Positions 52,525-60,166 of a DNA stretch of 64,000 bases are shown here, piece after piece (position 1 is the stretch's first letter; the number at the start of each line of letters is the position of its first letter). The stretch lies in contig JBEHWJ010000001.1 of NCBI GenBank assembly GCA_040217755.1, forward strand, positions 62,001 through 126,000. Reading direction: 5' to 3'. The DNA comes from PHAA01 sp040217755 (GTDB lineage: Bacteria > Bacillota > Syntrophomonadia > Syntrophomonadales > Syntrophomonadaceae). The notes under the pieces were generated by a model. That model was not told the DNA's origin and did no database searches. It saw nothing but the letters and a program-made list of their open reading frames with translations. The translations under genes and the position numbers were made by a program.

Positions 52525-53166
52525 ATGTCCCACCGGGAACCAGTGGCCTGTGAAGGATGGCCATTCATATTATTGTTTGCCCTCATAACCTGGCTGTTAT
52601 ATGTGTTTACCAATGAGATAGGGACACTATCCGGATTGCTCCTGACCCTGTTCGGTATCTTTTTTTTCCGCAACCCCGAGCGCACAGTTCCGGGGGAGCG
52701 GGGCAGCGTGGTAGCCCCCGCCGACGGCCGCGTGATGGACATCACCGACGTCACCGAGAACGAATTCATGCAGGCGGAAGCAGTCCGGGTGCGAATCTTC
52801 CTGAGCCTGTTCAATGTGCATATCAACCGGGCTCCAGTCGCCGGCCGGGTGGAATGGGTCAAACGGGTAGCGGGATTATACCGGGCGGCCTACCGGGATG
52901 AGGCCGGAATACTAAATGCCCGCAACTATGTGGGCCTGACCACCGAGTGGGGAAAGATCCTGGTGGTGCAGGTGACCGGTCTGGTGGCCCGCCGCCTGGT
53001 CTGCTGGGTTAAGCCGGGGGATGACCTGCAGGTCGGGGAAAGGTTCGGGTTGATACGCTTCGGTTCCTGCACCGAATTGTACCTGCCCCCGGGAACTGAG
53101 ATACTGGTCGCTCCCGGGCAGAAGGTGAGAGGAGGGGAATCGCTGATTGCACAACTTCATGGATAA
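52525..53166 (+). CDS. psd: Phosphatidylserine decarboxylase
   Basis: A 213-residue short-form proenzyme with one or two N-terminal membrane helices (about 10-50). The conserved middle is VVAPADGRVMDI near residue 69 and FLSLFNVHINRAPV near 92. The self-cleavage and pyruvoyl site is Gly-Ser in IRFGSCTELYLPPG near 176; after processing Ser becomes the pyruvoyl group. It converts phosphatidylserine to phosphatidylethanolamine. It overlaps pssA, which supplies its substrate. GCAGGAG ribosome-binding site. Confidence 0.93.
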   Translation: MSHREPVACEGWPFILLFALITWLLYVFTNEIGTLSGLLLTLFGIFFFRNPERTVPGERGSVVAPADGRVMDITDVTENEFMQAEAVRVRIFLSLFNVHINRAPVAGRVEWVKRVAGLYRAAYRDEAGILNARNYVGLTTEWGKILVVQVTGLVARRLVCWVKPGDDLQVGERFGLIRFGSCTELYLPPGTEILVAPGQKVRGGESLIAQLHG

Positions 53167-53659
53167 AAGCGCCAACATCATAACCCTGATAAATATTATC
53201 TTCGGTTCGCTGGCCCTAATTCAAATCCTGGATAAGAATTACGTCATCGCAGCCATCTTTATATTGTGCGCAGTGTTCATGGATGGTATCGATGGGCGGG
53301 TGGCCCGCAAATTCGGGGTAATGTCAGATATCGGCAAACAACTCGACTCTTTGTGTGATCTGGTTTCTTTTGGGGTTGCCCCGGCTATCCTGGTCTATTC
53401 CCAGCTGCTCTATGATCTGCCCCTGCTGATGGGGGTAGCCGCGGCCCTGGTATATATAATGTGCGGCGCCTTCAGATTGGCGCGGTTTAATGTCTTGAAT
53501 ATCGCGGACTACTTCGTGGGCCTGCCCATCACCATGGCCGGTCTGCTGATGGCCCTGTTCTCTCTGCTGGCTGCCGGCATAAACAGCTACCTGGCACTTT
53601 TACTGGTGCTTTTTTTGTCGTTTATGATGGTCAGCAAGTTAAGGATACCCAAGTTTTAA
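53147..53659 (+). CDS. pssA: CDP-diacylglycerol-serine O-phosphatidyltransferase
   Basis: A 170-residue membrane enzyme making phosphatidylserine. The CDP-alcohol phosphotransferase motif DG(X)2AR(X)8G(X)3D(X)3D is complete in MDGIDGRVARK and the following GKQLDSLCDLVSFG. About five helices. TTG 53147 has a GGAGGGG site 9 bases upstream within psd and overlaps it by 20 bases; ATG 53159 is the alternative. The psd-pssA pair makes phosphatidylethanolamine. Confidence 0.94.
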   Translation: MHNFMDKSANIITLINIIFGSLALIQILDKNYVIAAIFILCAVFMDGIDGRVARKFGVMSDIGKQLDSLCDLVSFGVAPAILVYSQLLYDLPLLMGVAAALVYIMCGAFRLARFNVLNIADYFVGLPITMAGLLMALFSLLAAGINSYLALLLVLFLSFMMVSKLRIPKF

Positions 53660-53710
53660 ATGATCCGAGCCCAATGAACCAAGAAACTGGCCGGTGCGGA
53701 AGGAAACATC

Positions 53711-54349
53711 ATGTTGCCCGATAACATCAAGGCCCTGCAAGGACGCCAACGAAATATAATGGGCCACGAACAGGCCGCCCAATCAGCGGTGCTGCTGCCG
53801 CTCGTGGAAGTAGGGGGAGAACTCTCGGTGCTGTTCGAAAAGAGGGCCCCGCATCTCTTCCGACAGCCGGGAGAGATCTGTTTCCCCGGTGGAGGGATAG
53901 AGGATGATGACGATGATGCCAAGGCGACCGCGGTCCGCGAGACCTGTGAGGAACTGGGACTGGAAGCCGGTGATCTGGAAGTGATCGCGCCGCTGGACTT
54001 GCTCATCACCCCCTTCAGCGCCATCGTCTATCCTTATGTCGGTTACATCAGGGACAACCTCCGTATCCGTATCAACCCCAATGAGGTCGAGAAGGTCTTC
54101 TACGTACCCCTGGAATACTTACTGCACAACAAGCCGCTGCAAAAGAACCTGGCTTTTAAGATGGACGCCCCCGAAGACTTCCCCTACGAACTTATACCCC
54201 ATGGCCGCCAATATCCTTTCCGGCAGGCCAATTACCCCCAGCATTTTTACATATGGCAGGAATATGTAATCTGGGGGCTGACCGCCCTGGTCCTCACCCA
54301 TTTCCTTAGACTCATCCAGCAGCCCCCCGCTGAGCCGCTACTATATTAA
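53711..54349 (+). CDS. NUDIX hydrolase, CoA pyrophosphatase-like
   Basis: A 212-residue NUDIX protein. The box is partly degenerate at its start (GGGIEDDDDDAK, with Asp where the first Glu of GX5E is expected) but keeps the catalytic REUXEEXGU as RETCEELGL. The preceding VLFEKRAPHLFRQPGEICF resembles the CoA-specific region of NudL-type enzymes, which split coenzyme A to 3',5'-ADP and phosphopantetheine. The 80 residues after the box fit the same subfamily. It overlaps the convergent sirtuin gene by 4 bases. Confidence 0.8.
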   Translation: MLPDNIKALQGRQRNIMGHEQAAQSAVLLPLVEVGGELSVLFEKRAPHLFRQPGEICFPGGGIEDDDDDAKATAVRETCEELGLEAGDLEVIAPLDLLITPFSAIVYPYVGYIRDNLRIRINPNEVEKVFYVPLEYLLHNKPLQKNLAFKMDAPEDFPYELIPHGRQYPFRQANYPQHFYIWQEYVIWGLTALVLTHFLRLIQQPPAEPLLY

Positions 54350-55092
54350 ACCCGGTCCAGGAGCTGGTTAAGGAAATCCCCGGTGCGATCGGTATCGACC
54401 TTCAGGGTGGCTGCATAGTCCAGCTGGGTCGGTCCCTTGTTGATTATGAGCAAATCCTTGTTGGAATTGCAGTAATCCCTGACAAAACCCGCCAAAGGAT
54501 ATACCGTCAGCGAGGAACCGATCACCACCAGCAGGTGGGCGCCGGTTATACTTTCTACGGCATCGTAATAATTCTTGATGGGCTCGCCGAACAGCACCAC
54601 GTCCGGTTTCAATATGGCATCACACACCTCACAGCAGGGTACGGTCAGCGGATAGGCATCCACATACTGCTGATCGTATACCTCCTGGCAGGACCGGTTG
54701 GTGCATATATAGCGGTCGGCACTGCCATGAATGGCAAATACCTTGCGGCTGCCCGCCTTCTGGTGGAGCCCATCGATGTTCTGGGTGACGATGGCCTTGA
54801 CCAGGCCTTTCTGCTCCAGCTCGGCCAGGGCCAGGTGAGCCCGGCTGGGCTGAATCCCCGCGTAAGACTGGAAATTCTGGCGATAGAAAAGATAAAAATA
54901 GTCGGGATTGCTGCGGAAACAATCGCTGTTGATGATCTGCATCACCTTTTCTTCACCCAAGCGGCGATATATACCATTCTCGCCGCGAAAATCGGGGATG
55001 CCCGCTTCGGTGCTGATTCCGGCCCCGGTAACCACCACCGTATTTTTTGATGTCTTGAGCATTAAGGCTGCCTGCTCGATCTCTTTACTCAC
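54346..55092 (-). CDS. NAD-dependent deacylase (sirtuin)
   Basis: A 248-residue Sir2-family enzyme. NAD-binding motifs: VVTGAGISTEAGIPDFRG near residue 20, TQNIDGLHQKAG near 108 with catalytic His in AIHGSADR near 125, zinc Cys pairs CTNRSC near 134 and CCEVC near 153, and VVIGSSLTVYPLAGFV near 190. It removes acetyl or acyl groups from lysines using NAD. GTG start with a GGGGAGGGG site. It is the second deacetylase-type gene in the window, besides the zinc enzyme at 35245. Confidence 0.94.
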   Translation of the reverse strand: MSKEIEQAALMLKTSKNTVVVTGAGISTEAGIPDFRGENGIYRRLGEEKVMQIINSDCFRSNPDYFYLFYRQNFQSYAGIQPSRAHLALAELEQKGLVKAIVTQNIDGLHQKAGSRKVFAIHGSADRYICTNRSCQEVYDQQYVDAYPLTVPCCEVCDAILKPDVVLFGEPIKNYYDAVESITGAHLLVVIGSSLTVYPLAGFVRDYCNSNKDLLIINKGPTQLDYAATLKVDTDRTGDFLNQLLDRV

Positions 55093-55211
55093 TGCTCATC
55101 ACCCCTCCCCTAAATTATAACAATCCCACCCGGACAAAAAGCCACCAGTGGGCAAAAAAAATCCCCAAGAAAAACTTTCATGGAGATATTGGATCCGGCT
55201 TTATTCACAAT

Positions 55212-55392
55212 AGGTGGCGGAGAAAGACATTGAGGCTCTGATCCAGAACTGATAATCTTTCAAACTCGAAATGACTCGATACGAACCACCTGTACAAGTG
55301 AACCGATTTATTTAAAAAAGAACCAAATAGCGGGAAGGCAACCAAATGTCATCTGGCCTAAGATACTAGGAATCCCAAGCTCTCCGCCACCT
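55212..55392. repeat. 181-bp element with 12-bp perfect inverted ends
   Basis: AGGTGGCGGAGA (55212-55223) and its exact reverse complement (55381-55392) bound 157 bases without coding signal. Inside are a near-palindrome CACCTGTACAAGTG (55287-55300) and a doubled ACTCGA. No clear target duplication flanks it, and no T run follows. The 398-base gap between the sirtuin and thioesterase genes contains nothing else recognisable apart from the tandem repeat at 55454. It may be a structured RNA or a small non-autonomous mobile element. Confidence 0.5.
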
Positions 55393-55453
55393 GACTTAAG
55401 TATATAGGAGCCCGCCGGTAATTACAAGGGGTGGGGAACCCATATTTGCGACC

Positions 55454-55480
55454 ATTTATGACATTTATGACATTTATGAC
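55454..55480. repeat. Triple tandem repeat of ATTTATGAC
   Basis: Three perfect 9-bp copies in a row, ending 10 bases before the 3' end of the thioesterase gene. Noncoding. Confidence 0.9.
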
Positions 55481-55490
55481 AATCGGATCA

Positions 55491-55964
55491 TTACTCCTGA
55501 ACTACCCGCCAGTATTGCTTTTCCCGGTCCCAGCCGCTCAACTCCATGAATTTACGCGGGGGACGGGCCACGGACGCCTCGCAGTCAGCACACAGGGTGC
55601 CGTCGGCCAGGCGAATATCCGCCGCCACCCGGGCAAAGCGGCTGTATCTCTTGATAATCCATCCGGTTACGATCAAGGGTTGACCGGTGGGGGTGGGTTG
55701 GTGATACCTTACCTGCAGTTTAGTGGTTATGAAGGTATCGTCGAAGTTCCGGTTCAACATCAGTGCCCTCCCGGCGGTCTCGTCCAGGATAGCGGCCACG
55801 ATACCACCATGGACTATTCCCGGGTAGCCGTTAAAATGCTCTGCCACCATCACCTCCGCCTGGATCTTCTGGGCTTCGTAATCGTTGTGCCAGGTCATAT
55901 GCAGACCCATATCGTTCTCACGCCCGCACATGAAACAGGTGCGGGAAGTCGGCTGCTTCTCCAT
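55491..55964 (-). CDS. Hotdog-fold thioesterase (PaaI-like)
   Basis: A 157-residue hotdog thioesterase. The fold signature is GIVHGGIVAAILDETAGRAL near residue 48, with the catalytic-type Asp/Glu in LDETAG. An N-terminal CFMCGREN (CxxC) is seen in a subset of this family. It probably hydrolyses an acyl-CoA, substrate unknown. An in-frame ATG at 56006 would add 14 polar residues; ATG 55964 follows AAAGGAGGAAAAG and is preferred. Confidence 0.85.
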   Translation of the reverse strand: MEKQPTSRTCFMCGRENDMGLHMTWHNDYEAQKIQAEVMVAEHFNGYPGIVHGGIVAAILDETAGRALMLNRNFDDTFITTKLQVRYHQPTPTGQPLIVTGWIIKRYSRFARVAADIRLADGTLCADCEASVARPPRKFMELSGWDREKQYWRVVQE

Positions 55965-56152
55965 CTTTTCCTCCTTTGCCCTTTGGCCTTGCTGATCGGA
56001 TGGCATTATCTTGCCTCCGGCTCGACGCCATCTATTTTATGTTACCATAAATTTGTAAGCGCAGATTGTTATAAACCCTCTATCATCAGCATAAGCAGGA
56101 ATAAACAGGAGTCATCCCGAAATATACTGCCAATTCGAAAAGGGAGGCCGTT

Positions 56153-57007
56153 ATGAGTGTAAAAGTCGTGACTGACAGTACTGCCTACATCACCGCTGAT
56201 CTGCAAAAAGAATATGATCTGGCCATCGTACCGTTATCGGTAATTTTCCCGGACGAGTCTTTTAAGGAGACCGAGGTCGACTACGGGTATTTCTATGGCA
56301 AGATCGACCGTGATGGCGTAATACCGACCTCGTCCCAACCCTCCCAGGGTGAAATGGAGGAGGTCTTCAACCGCCTCATTCAGGAGGGGCATGAAGTGAT
56401 GGCTATCTTTATCTCCGGTGATCTGAGCGGGACCTGCCAATCGGCATACGGGGCCCGGCAGGCCATCCTTCAATCCAATCCCCGGGCCCGCATCGAGATC
56501 CTCGATTCCCGCACCACCTGCATGGCCATGGGATTCATGGTACTGGCCGCCGCCCAGGCGGCCCGGGAGGGAAAAACACTGGAGGAGGTGGCCGCTGTCG
56601 CCCAGGCCGCGCAGGCCCGGGTCGGCTTGTATTTCGTGCCTGCCACCCTCGAATATCTGAAAAAAGGAGGCCGTATCGGCGGGGCGGCGGCCCTATTGGG
56701 TTCGATCCTGCAGATCAAGCCCATTCTCTACCTGTTGAACGGTAAAGTGGAGGTGCTGGAGAAGGCCCGCGGCACCCGGGCCGCTCTTGACCACATATCG
56801 GAGGTACTGGACCGCGAACACCAGGCCCGGGGCTTGAGCCGGGTGGTGGTGATTAACGTCACCGCCGAAGCCAAAGCTGCCGAGCTGGCCGCTGTAATAA
56901 GCCGCCGTTATGGTTTGGAGGCGAACATAGCCCCCATCGGCCCGGTTATCGGTTTGCATACCGGCCCGGGTACGTTGGGGATTGTGTACATGACGCAAAG
57001 GGATTGA
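56153..57007 (+). CDS. DegV/FakB-family fatty-acid-binding protein
   Basis: A 284-residue DegV-fold protein. The family's acyl-chain binding motifs are VVTDSTAYIT at the N-terminus, SSQPSQGE near 63, ISGDLSGTCQSA near 88, EYLKKGGRIGG near 166 and GPVIGLHTGPGTLGI near 264. FakB proteins present fatty acids to the FakA kinase, but no fakA is nearby. GGGAGG ribosome-binding site. Confidence 0.92.
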   Translation: MSVKVVTDSTAYITADLQKEYDLAIVPLSVIFPDESFKETEVDYGYFYGKIDRDGVIPTSSQPSQGEMEEVFNRLIQEGHEVMAIFISGDLSGTCQSAYGARQAILQSNPRARIEILDSRTTCMAMGFMVLAAAQAAREGKTLEEVAAVAQAAQARVGLYFVPATLEYLKKGGRIGGAAALLGSILQIKPILYLLNGKVEVLEKARGTRAALDHISEVLDREHQARGLSRVVVINVTAEAKAAELAAVISRRYGLEANIAPIGPVIGLHTGPGTLGIVYMTQRD

Positions 57008-57056
57008 GGCCATGTTATAATCTAGTTGGTGCTATTATATTCGAGGAGGGATTGGG

Positions 57057-57611
57057 TTGAAAAAAGCATGGATTATTGTTTTGGCAGTGTTGCTTTTATT
57101 GGGCTTGTCCGGGGTGGGCAGCTACAACAACCTGGTCAGGATGAATGAGACCATAAACGGCAATTGGGCCCAGATCAATGTGCAATTGCAGCGCCGGGCC
57201 GACTTGATACCCAACCTGGTAAATACGGTTAAGGGTTATGCCGCCCACGAGCAGTCGATCCTGAACAACCTGGCCAACGCCCGCGCCAGCCTGCTGGGCG
57301 CCAAGACTCCGGCGGAAGCGGCGGCCGCCAATGATGAACTGAGTTCAACCCTGTCGCGCCTGCTGGTCATCGTGGAAAACTACCCCAACCTCAAAGCAGA
57401 TGCCAACTTTCGCCAGTTGATGGATGAACTGGCCGGGACTGAAAACCGCATCGCGGTGGCCCGCAAGGATTACAACGATTCGGTCAAGACCTACAACGCC
57501 CGGGTAAAGAGTTTCCCGACTTCGATCTGGGCGGGTATGTTGGGATTCGAGTCCCGGGAATACTTCCAGGCCGAAGAGAGTGCCCAGACAGTTCCCCAAG
57601 TTAATTTCTAA
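57057..57611 (+). CDS. LemA family protein
   Basis: A 184-residue LemA protein: one N-terminal membrane helix (about 4-22) followed by a long helical domain with the signature VQLQRRADLIPNLVNTVKGY near residue 42 and FPTSIWAGMLGF near 155. The role of LemA is not established; it is often paired with a TPM-domain gene, as here 16 bases downstream. TTG start behind GAGGAGGG. Confidence 0.93.
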   Translation: MKKAWIIVLAVLLLLGLSGVGSYNNLVRMNETINGNWAQINVQLQRRADLIPNLVNTVKGYAAHEQSILNNLANARASLLGAKTPAEAAAANDELSSTLSRLLVIVENYPNLKADANFRQLMDELAGTENRIAVARKDYNDSVKTYNARVKSFPTSIWAGMLGFESREYFQAEESAQTVPQVNF

Positions 57612-57630
57612 CATAGAGGAGCTGTAGGTG

Positions 57631-58458
57631 ATGAACCGGATATCGTCCCGTTCCCGGCCCACAACCTCACAGCGCGCTCTTCGCTGGCTGACCGCAGTTA
57701 TGGTCGGGCTGGTCTGCCTGACCGCTTGGCTGGGGGCAGGTTCGAGCCAGGTCCAGGCGGCCATCCCATCACCACCGCCGGAACTTTATGTACTGGACCA
57801 GGCTGGGGTGATGAGCAGCGATACCAAATCGACCATCATAAAAACCAGCCAGGAACTGGCCCGCCAGACCAAGGCCCAGGTGGCAGTGGTCACCTTGAAC
57901 TCGCTGGAGGGCCAGACCATCCGACAGGTGGGCCTGCAGATAAGCCGGCAATGGCAGCTGGGGGATGCCCAGCTCGACAACGGGGTGTTGGTCCTGGTAG
58001 TGCCATCAGCCCGGCAGTCCAGCATCGAAGTTGGTTACGGGCTGGAAGGAGCCTTGCCCGACGGCAAAACCGGGCGCATCCAGGATGATTACATGCTGCC
58101 TTATTTCCAGACCGGCGATTATGACCAGGGTCTGCTCAATGGCTATAAAGCTGTGGTGGCCGAGGTGGCCCGGGAATACGGGGTGACTCTCGATGTCTCA
58201 CCGGCTCAGCCGCCCATGGTGGATACCAGCAGCAGGTCCGCGCCCTGGTGGGTCACCATCTTGTGGGTGGTGGGCCTGATCCTTTTATTATGGATCGATC
58301 AGCGCTTCTTCAACGGCTTTATCCTGGGATTCATTTTAGGCACCCTGTTCCGCGGCGGCGGTAGAGGGGGAGGGGGCTTCGGGGGCGGCGGTTTCGGGGG
58401 AGGCAGTTCCGGCGGCGGCGGCTCCTTCGGGGGAGGCGGCAGCAGCCGGGGTTGGTAG
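57631..58458 (+). CDS. TPM-domain membrane protein (YgcG-like)
   Basis: About 275 residues. An N-terminal signal/membrane segment (about 18-40), an extracytoplasmic TPM domain (about 50-180: YVLDQAGVMSSDTKS, VAVVTLNSLEGQTIRQ, GYGLEGALPDGKTGRI), one membrane helix at about 207-224 and a Gly/Ser-rich C-terminal tail (GGGFGGGSSGGGG). TPM domains have been linked to phosphatase activity or membrane-protein assembly. It forms a pair with LemA. ATG 57631 has better spacing to GAGGAG than GTG 57628. Confidence 0.88.
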   Translation: MNRISSRSRPTTSQRALRWLTAVMVGLVCLTAWLGAGSSQVQAAIPSPPPELYVLDQAGVMSSDTKSTIIKTSQELARQTKAQVAVVTLNSLEGQTIRQVGLQISRQWQLGDAQLDNGVLVLVVPSARQSSIEVGYGLEGALPDGKTGRIQDDYMLPYFQTGDYDQGLLNGYKAVVAEVAREYGVTLDVSPAQPPMVDTSSRSAPWWVTILWVVGLILLLWIDQRFFNGFILGFILGTLFRGGGRGGGGFGGGGFGGGSSGGGGSFGGGGSSRGW

Positions 58459-58476
58459 CTATTATAAGTAAATATG

Positions 58477-58506
58477 AACCCTGCTCGATCGGGCAGGGTT
58501 TTTCTT
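58477..58506 (+). terminator. Rho-independent terminator of the lemA-TPM pair
   Basis: AACCCTGC pairs with GCAGGGTT around an 8-base loop, followed by TTTTTCTT. The group II intron piece begins 2 bases later. Confidence 0.92.
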
Positions 58507-58507
58507 G

Positions 58508-58746
58508 GTGCGCCCGGCATGGGCGTAGTCTAATGGGTGAAAGTCCCTAATGCGGGTTGATAGTGCCAAGCCCATAGCCAAGGGCAAGGGAGTCCTCGGT
58601 GACGAGGAATCTAAAGGCAGCCGGCGGCAAACTTCAGGTCTGACGAACAGAAACCACATCAGGTGCTGTAAGTTGGGTGAGGCTGCCAAACAAGTTAAAG
58701 CCCAAAACTATCCGGAAGCCTGGACCTGCTTCTGTATGAGAACTAT
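58508..58746 (+). mobile_element. Group IIC intron remnant (5' part of domain I)
   Basis: The sequence opens with GTGCG, the group II intron 5' consensus, and continues with GCCCGGCATGGGCGTAG, GGGTGAAAGTCCC near 58536, GAGGAATCTAAAGGCAG near 58604 and GTCTGACGAACAGAAACC near 58639, an order I recognise from the 5' half of bacterial group IIC introns such as that of Oceanobacillus iheyensis. Insertion just after a terminator stem and T run is the known target preference of class C introns. Similarity fades near 58740. There is no reverse transcriptase ORF, and no domain V or VI, so it is a dead 5' fragment. The junction with the pseudogene at 58747 marks a deletion. Confidence 0.85.
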
Positions 58747-59082
58747 CTAGACAAGTTCTTCTTTGGCACAGATAGCCGTTATCTGTGCCTCGCTCCGGGC
58801 AATAAGTGCCGTCCGGTGGGCCTGATATTGTGCTTCGGCCTAGACTTGCTGGGCTGCCGTGCCGCCGCCTATTCCCTGTATACCGGTGACCATGTCGGTC
58901 CCGGCGAAGGTACTCGGTATGTTTTTGGCCGTTAATGCCGCCCGTTCTTCCAGCTCCTCAAGATCCCTTAAGGCGCCGATGAGGCCAAATTGCAGTTGGG
59001 CCAATATTTTGTTTTCGGTTATGTTGTCCACGATTTCACCTGCCTTAACCTTTTTCGGCAACAATTTTGTAATAATTTGCAA
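58747..59082 (-). pseudogene. Decayed paralog A of a small coiled-coil family
   Basis: Reading from a TTG at 59082, the frame encodes KAGEIVDNITENKILAQL, then a helical GALRDLEELEERAALTA and a Gly-rich IQGIGGG, and meets TAG at 58840-58842. The same frame stays open beyond for 30 codons (AEAQYQAHRTALIARSEAQI, then AICAKEELV) until TAG at 58747. The second part aligns with the paralog at 60167 (AESEAKITANMGKEEL), so the internal TAG is most simply a CAG-to-TAG mutation. The 3' end, which in the paralog runs a further 44 residues, is missing where the intron piece begins. Family function unknown. Confidence 0.7.
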
Positions 59083-59117
59083 ACTGCCATATACTTTATT
59101 AAAAAGGAGGGAGCCTA

Positions 59118-59626
59118 ATGGGAATATGGTTCTGGATAGTAATTTTCGCCGTCGGTGGGATAGCCATTGCCATCACCCAGATTTCGCAAGAAGCAGAAGC
59201 GCAGGAAGCAGGGCGCGCCAAAGGAACCCTCGTTGAATACCTTGGCGGCAGTCCCCACATGAATGTCGCGTCCAATGCCCGCCTCAAAACGCATGAAGAT
59301 GGTTTGTTGTTTTTTTACGAAGGTGGAAGCGGATACATTGAAACCCCATGGAACAATATCGAATCGGTAGAATTTAAGACCCACGAACAACTTACAAAGG
59401 ACGTTACTGCCGGTAGGTTCTTCTCTTGGGGGTACTCGCTTTAGCCGCAAAAAAGCCAAGCGTTCACACAACGCAATATCTGGTTGTAAACTGCAGAGAA
59501 GAAGGCGTCCCTTACAGCATGATTTTCTCAGGCCCCAGCGTTGGAGGACTGGCATCACAGATAAACTCCGCACTGATTGTCCACAGAAAGACCCTAAAAG
59601 AAAACCCTGCATATTTCGGCAGTTAA
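59118..59626 (+). pseudogene. PH-like membrane-anchored protein gene split by a frameshift
   Basis: Two overlapping frames (59118-59444 and 59426-59626) read as one protein of about 169 residues: an N-terminal membrane helix (GIWFWIVIFAVGGIAIAIT), a strand-rich part (LKTHEDGLLFFYEGG, TPWNNIESVEF) and a C-terminal part (TTQYLVVNCREEG, PYSMIFSG). The switch falls at a run of five Gs at 59428-59432; a sixth G would give one open frame reading RFFSWGVLALAAKK across the junction. It could be a true mutation, a phase-variable tract or a sequencing error. The pattern (gain-of-strand segments ending in VxYL and IFSG) resembles small PH-like domains, with low certainty. AAAGGAGGG ribosome-binding site. 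Confidence 0.65.
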
Positions 59627-59630
59627 ACTC

Positions 59631-59759
59631 TTACCCAAACTGTCTTTCCAGATCCTCAAAATCCCTTAAGGCACCGACGAGGCCGAAGCGCAGTTGGGCC
59701 AGTATTGTGTTTTCGGTTATGTTGTCCACGATCTCACCTGCCTTAACTGGAAATGGGCA
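59631..59759 (-). pseudogene. Fragment B of the coiled-coil family
   Basis: On the minus strand this open frame reads KAGEIVDNITENTILAQLRF, then GLVGALRDFEDLERQFG and stop. About 89 bases (59654-59743) differ from paralog A (58966-59055) at roughly nine positions, so the two are recent duplicates. The middle of the family is deleted, joining the N-terminal helix to a C-terminal RQFG ending like that of the paralog at 60167. No convincing start codon or ribosome-binding site. Confidence 0.65.
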
Positions 59760-59762
59760 TAG

Positions 59763-59784
59763 AAAAAGCGGGCATTATGCCCGC
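59763..59784 (-). terminator. Minus-strand terminator
   Basis: GCGGGCAT-A-ATGCCCGC followed by TTTTTCT on the minus strand. It faces fragment B from its 5' side, so it may be left over from a lost minus-strand gene. Confidence 0.6.
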
Positions 59785-59864
59785 AAATTGTCAGCATAAA
59801 ATTAAAGAAAAGGTGCATTCCCATCACTGAGATGGTTATAATTCTTAACAAAGGAGGGATTAAA

Positions 59865-60155
59865 TTGCAGATGTATAATCACCCAGGCGTTGCCGCTGTC
59901 TTGTCTGCACTCTTGCCCGGTTTGGGCCAAGTGTATAACGGGCAGGGCAAATGGGCGCTTTTCTATTTCATCATTCATTGCGGACTTGTTGGACTCGGTT
60001 TATATGCCATGTTTCCGGATTTTAGACTCGAAGGAATGTTGTTTTTAGCGGTGATGATCATGGCAAACATGATGCAATCAGCCACAGCCGCATATAACCA
60101 GGCATTGCGCCACAATGCAATTGTTGAGAAAGAGGAATCAGCGGCAAGCTGTTAG
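59865..60155 (+). CDS. Small TM2-like membrane protein
   Basis: A 96-residue protein with a motif typical of TM2-type small membrane proteins, ALLPGLGQVYNGQ near residue 14, followed by two to three hydrophobic helices (WALFYFIIHCGLVGLGLYA, EGMLFLAVMIMANMM). The C-terminus is polar and charged. An AAGGAGGG ribosome-binding site lies 6-7 bases before TTG 59865; ATG 59871 is also possible. Function unknown; it is flanked by decayed genes but looks intact. Confidence 0.75.
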   Translation: MQMYNHPGVAAVLSALLPGLGQVYNGQGKWALFYFIIHCGLVGLGLYAMFPDFRLEGMLFLAVMIMANMMQSATAAYNQALRHNAIVEKEESAASC

Positions 60156-60166
60156 ACAAAAATGCC

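Noticed and set aside
55360..55392. tRNA-Ser-like 3' end (GGAATCCCAAGCTCTCCGCCACC-like look)
   Set aside because: The matching 5' acceptor arm is 160 bases away and no D, anticodon or T arms can be drawn, so it is not a tRNA or a tmRNA.
55431..56156. Plus-strand frame of 241 codons opposite the thioesterase gene
   Set aside because: It is antisense to a clear hotdog-fold gene, and its N-terminal MTFMTFMT comes from the tandem repeat.
57001..57056. Promoter for lemA (TATAAT at 57016-57021)
   Set aside because: The -10 is perfect but no acceptable -35 lies 16-19 bases upstream, so I did not list it.
58840..58842. TAG read as pyrrolysine
   Set aside because: Other family copies are also broken, the homologous residue is probably Gln, and no pyl genes are seen in the window.
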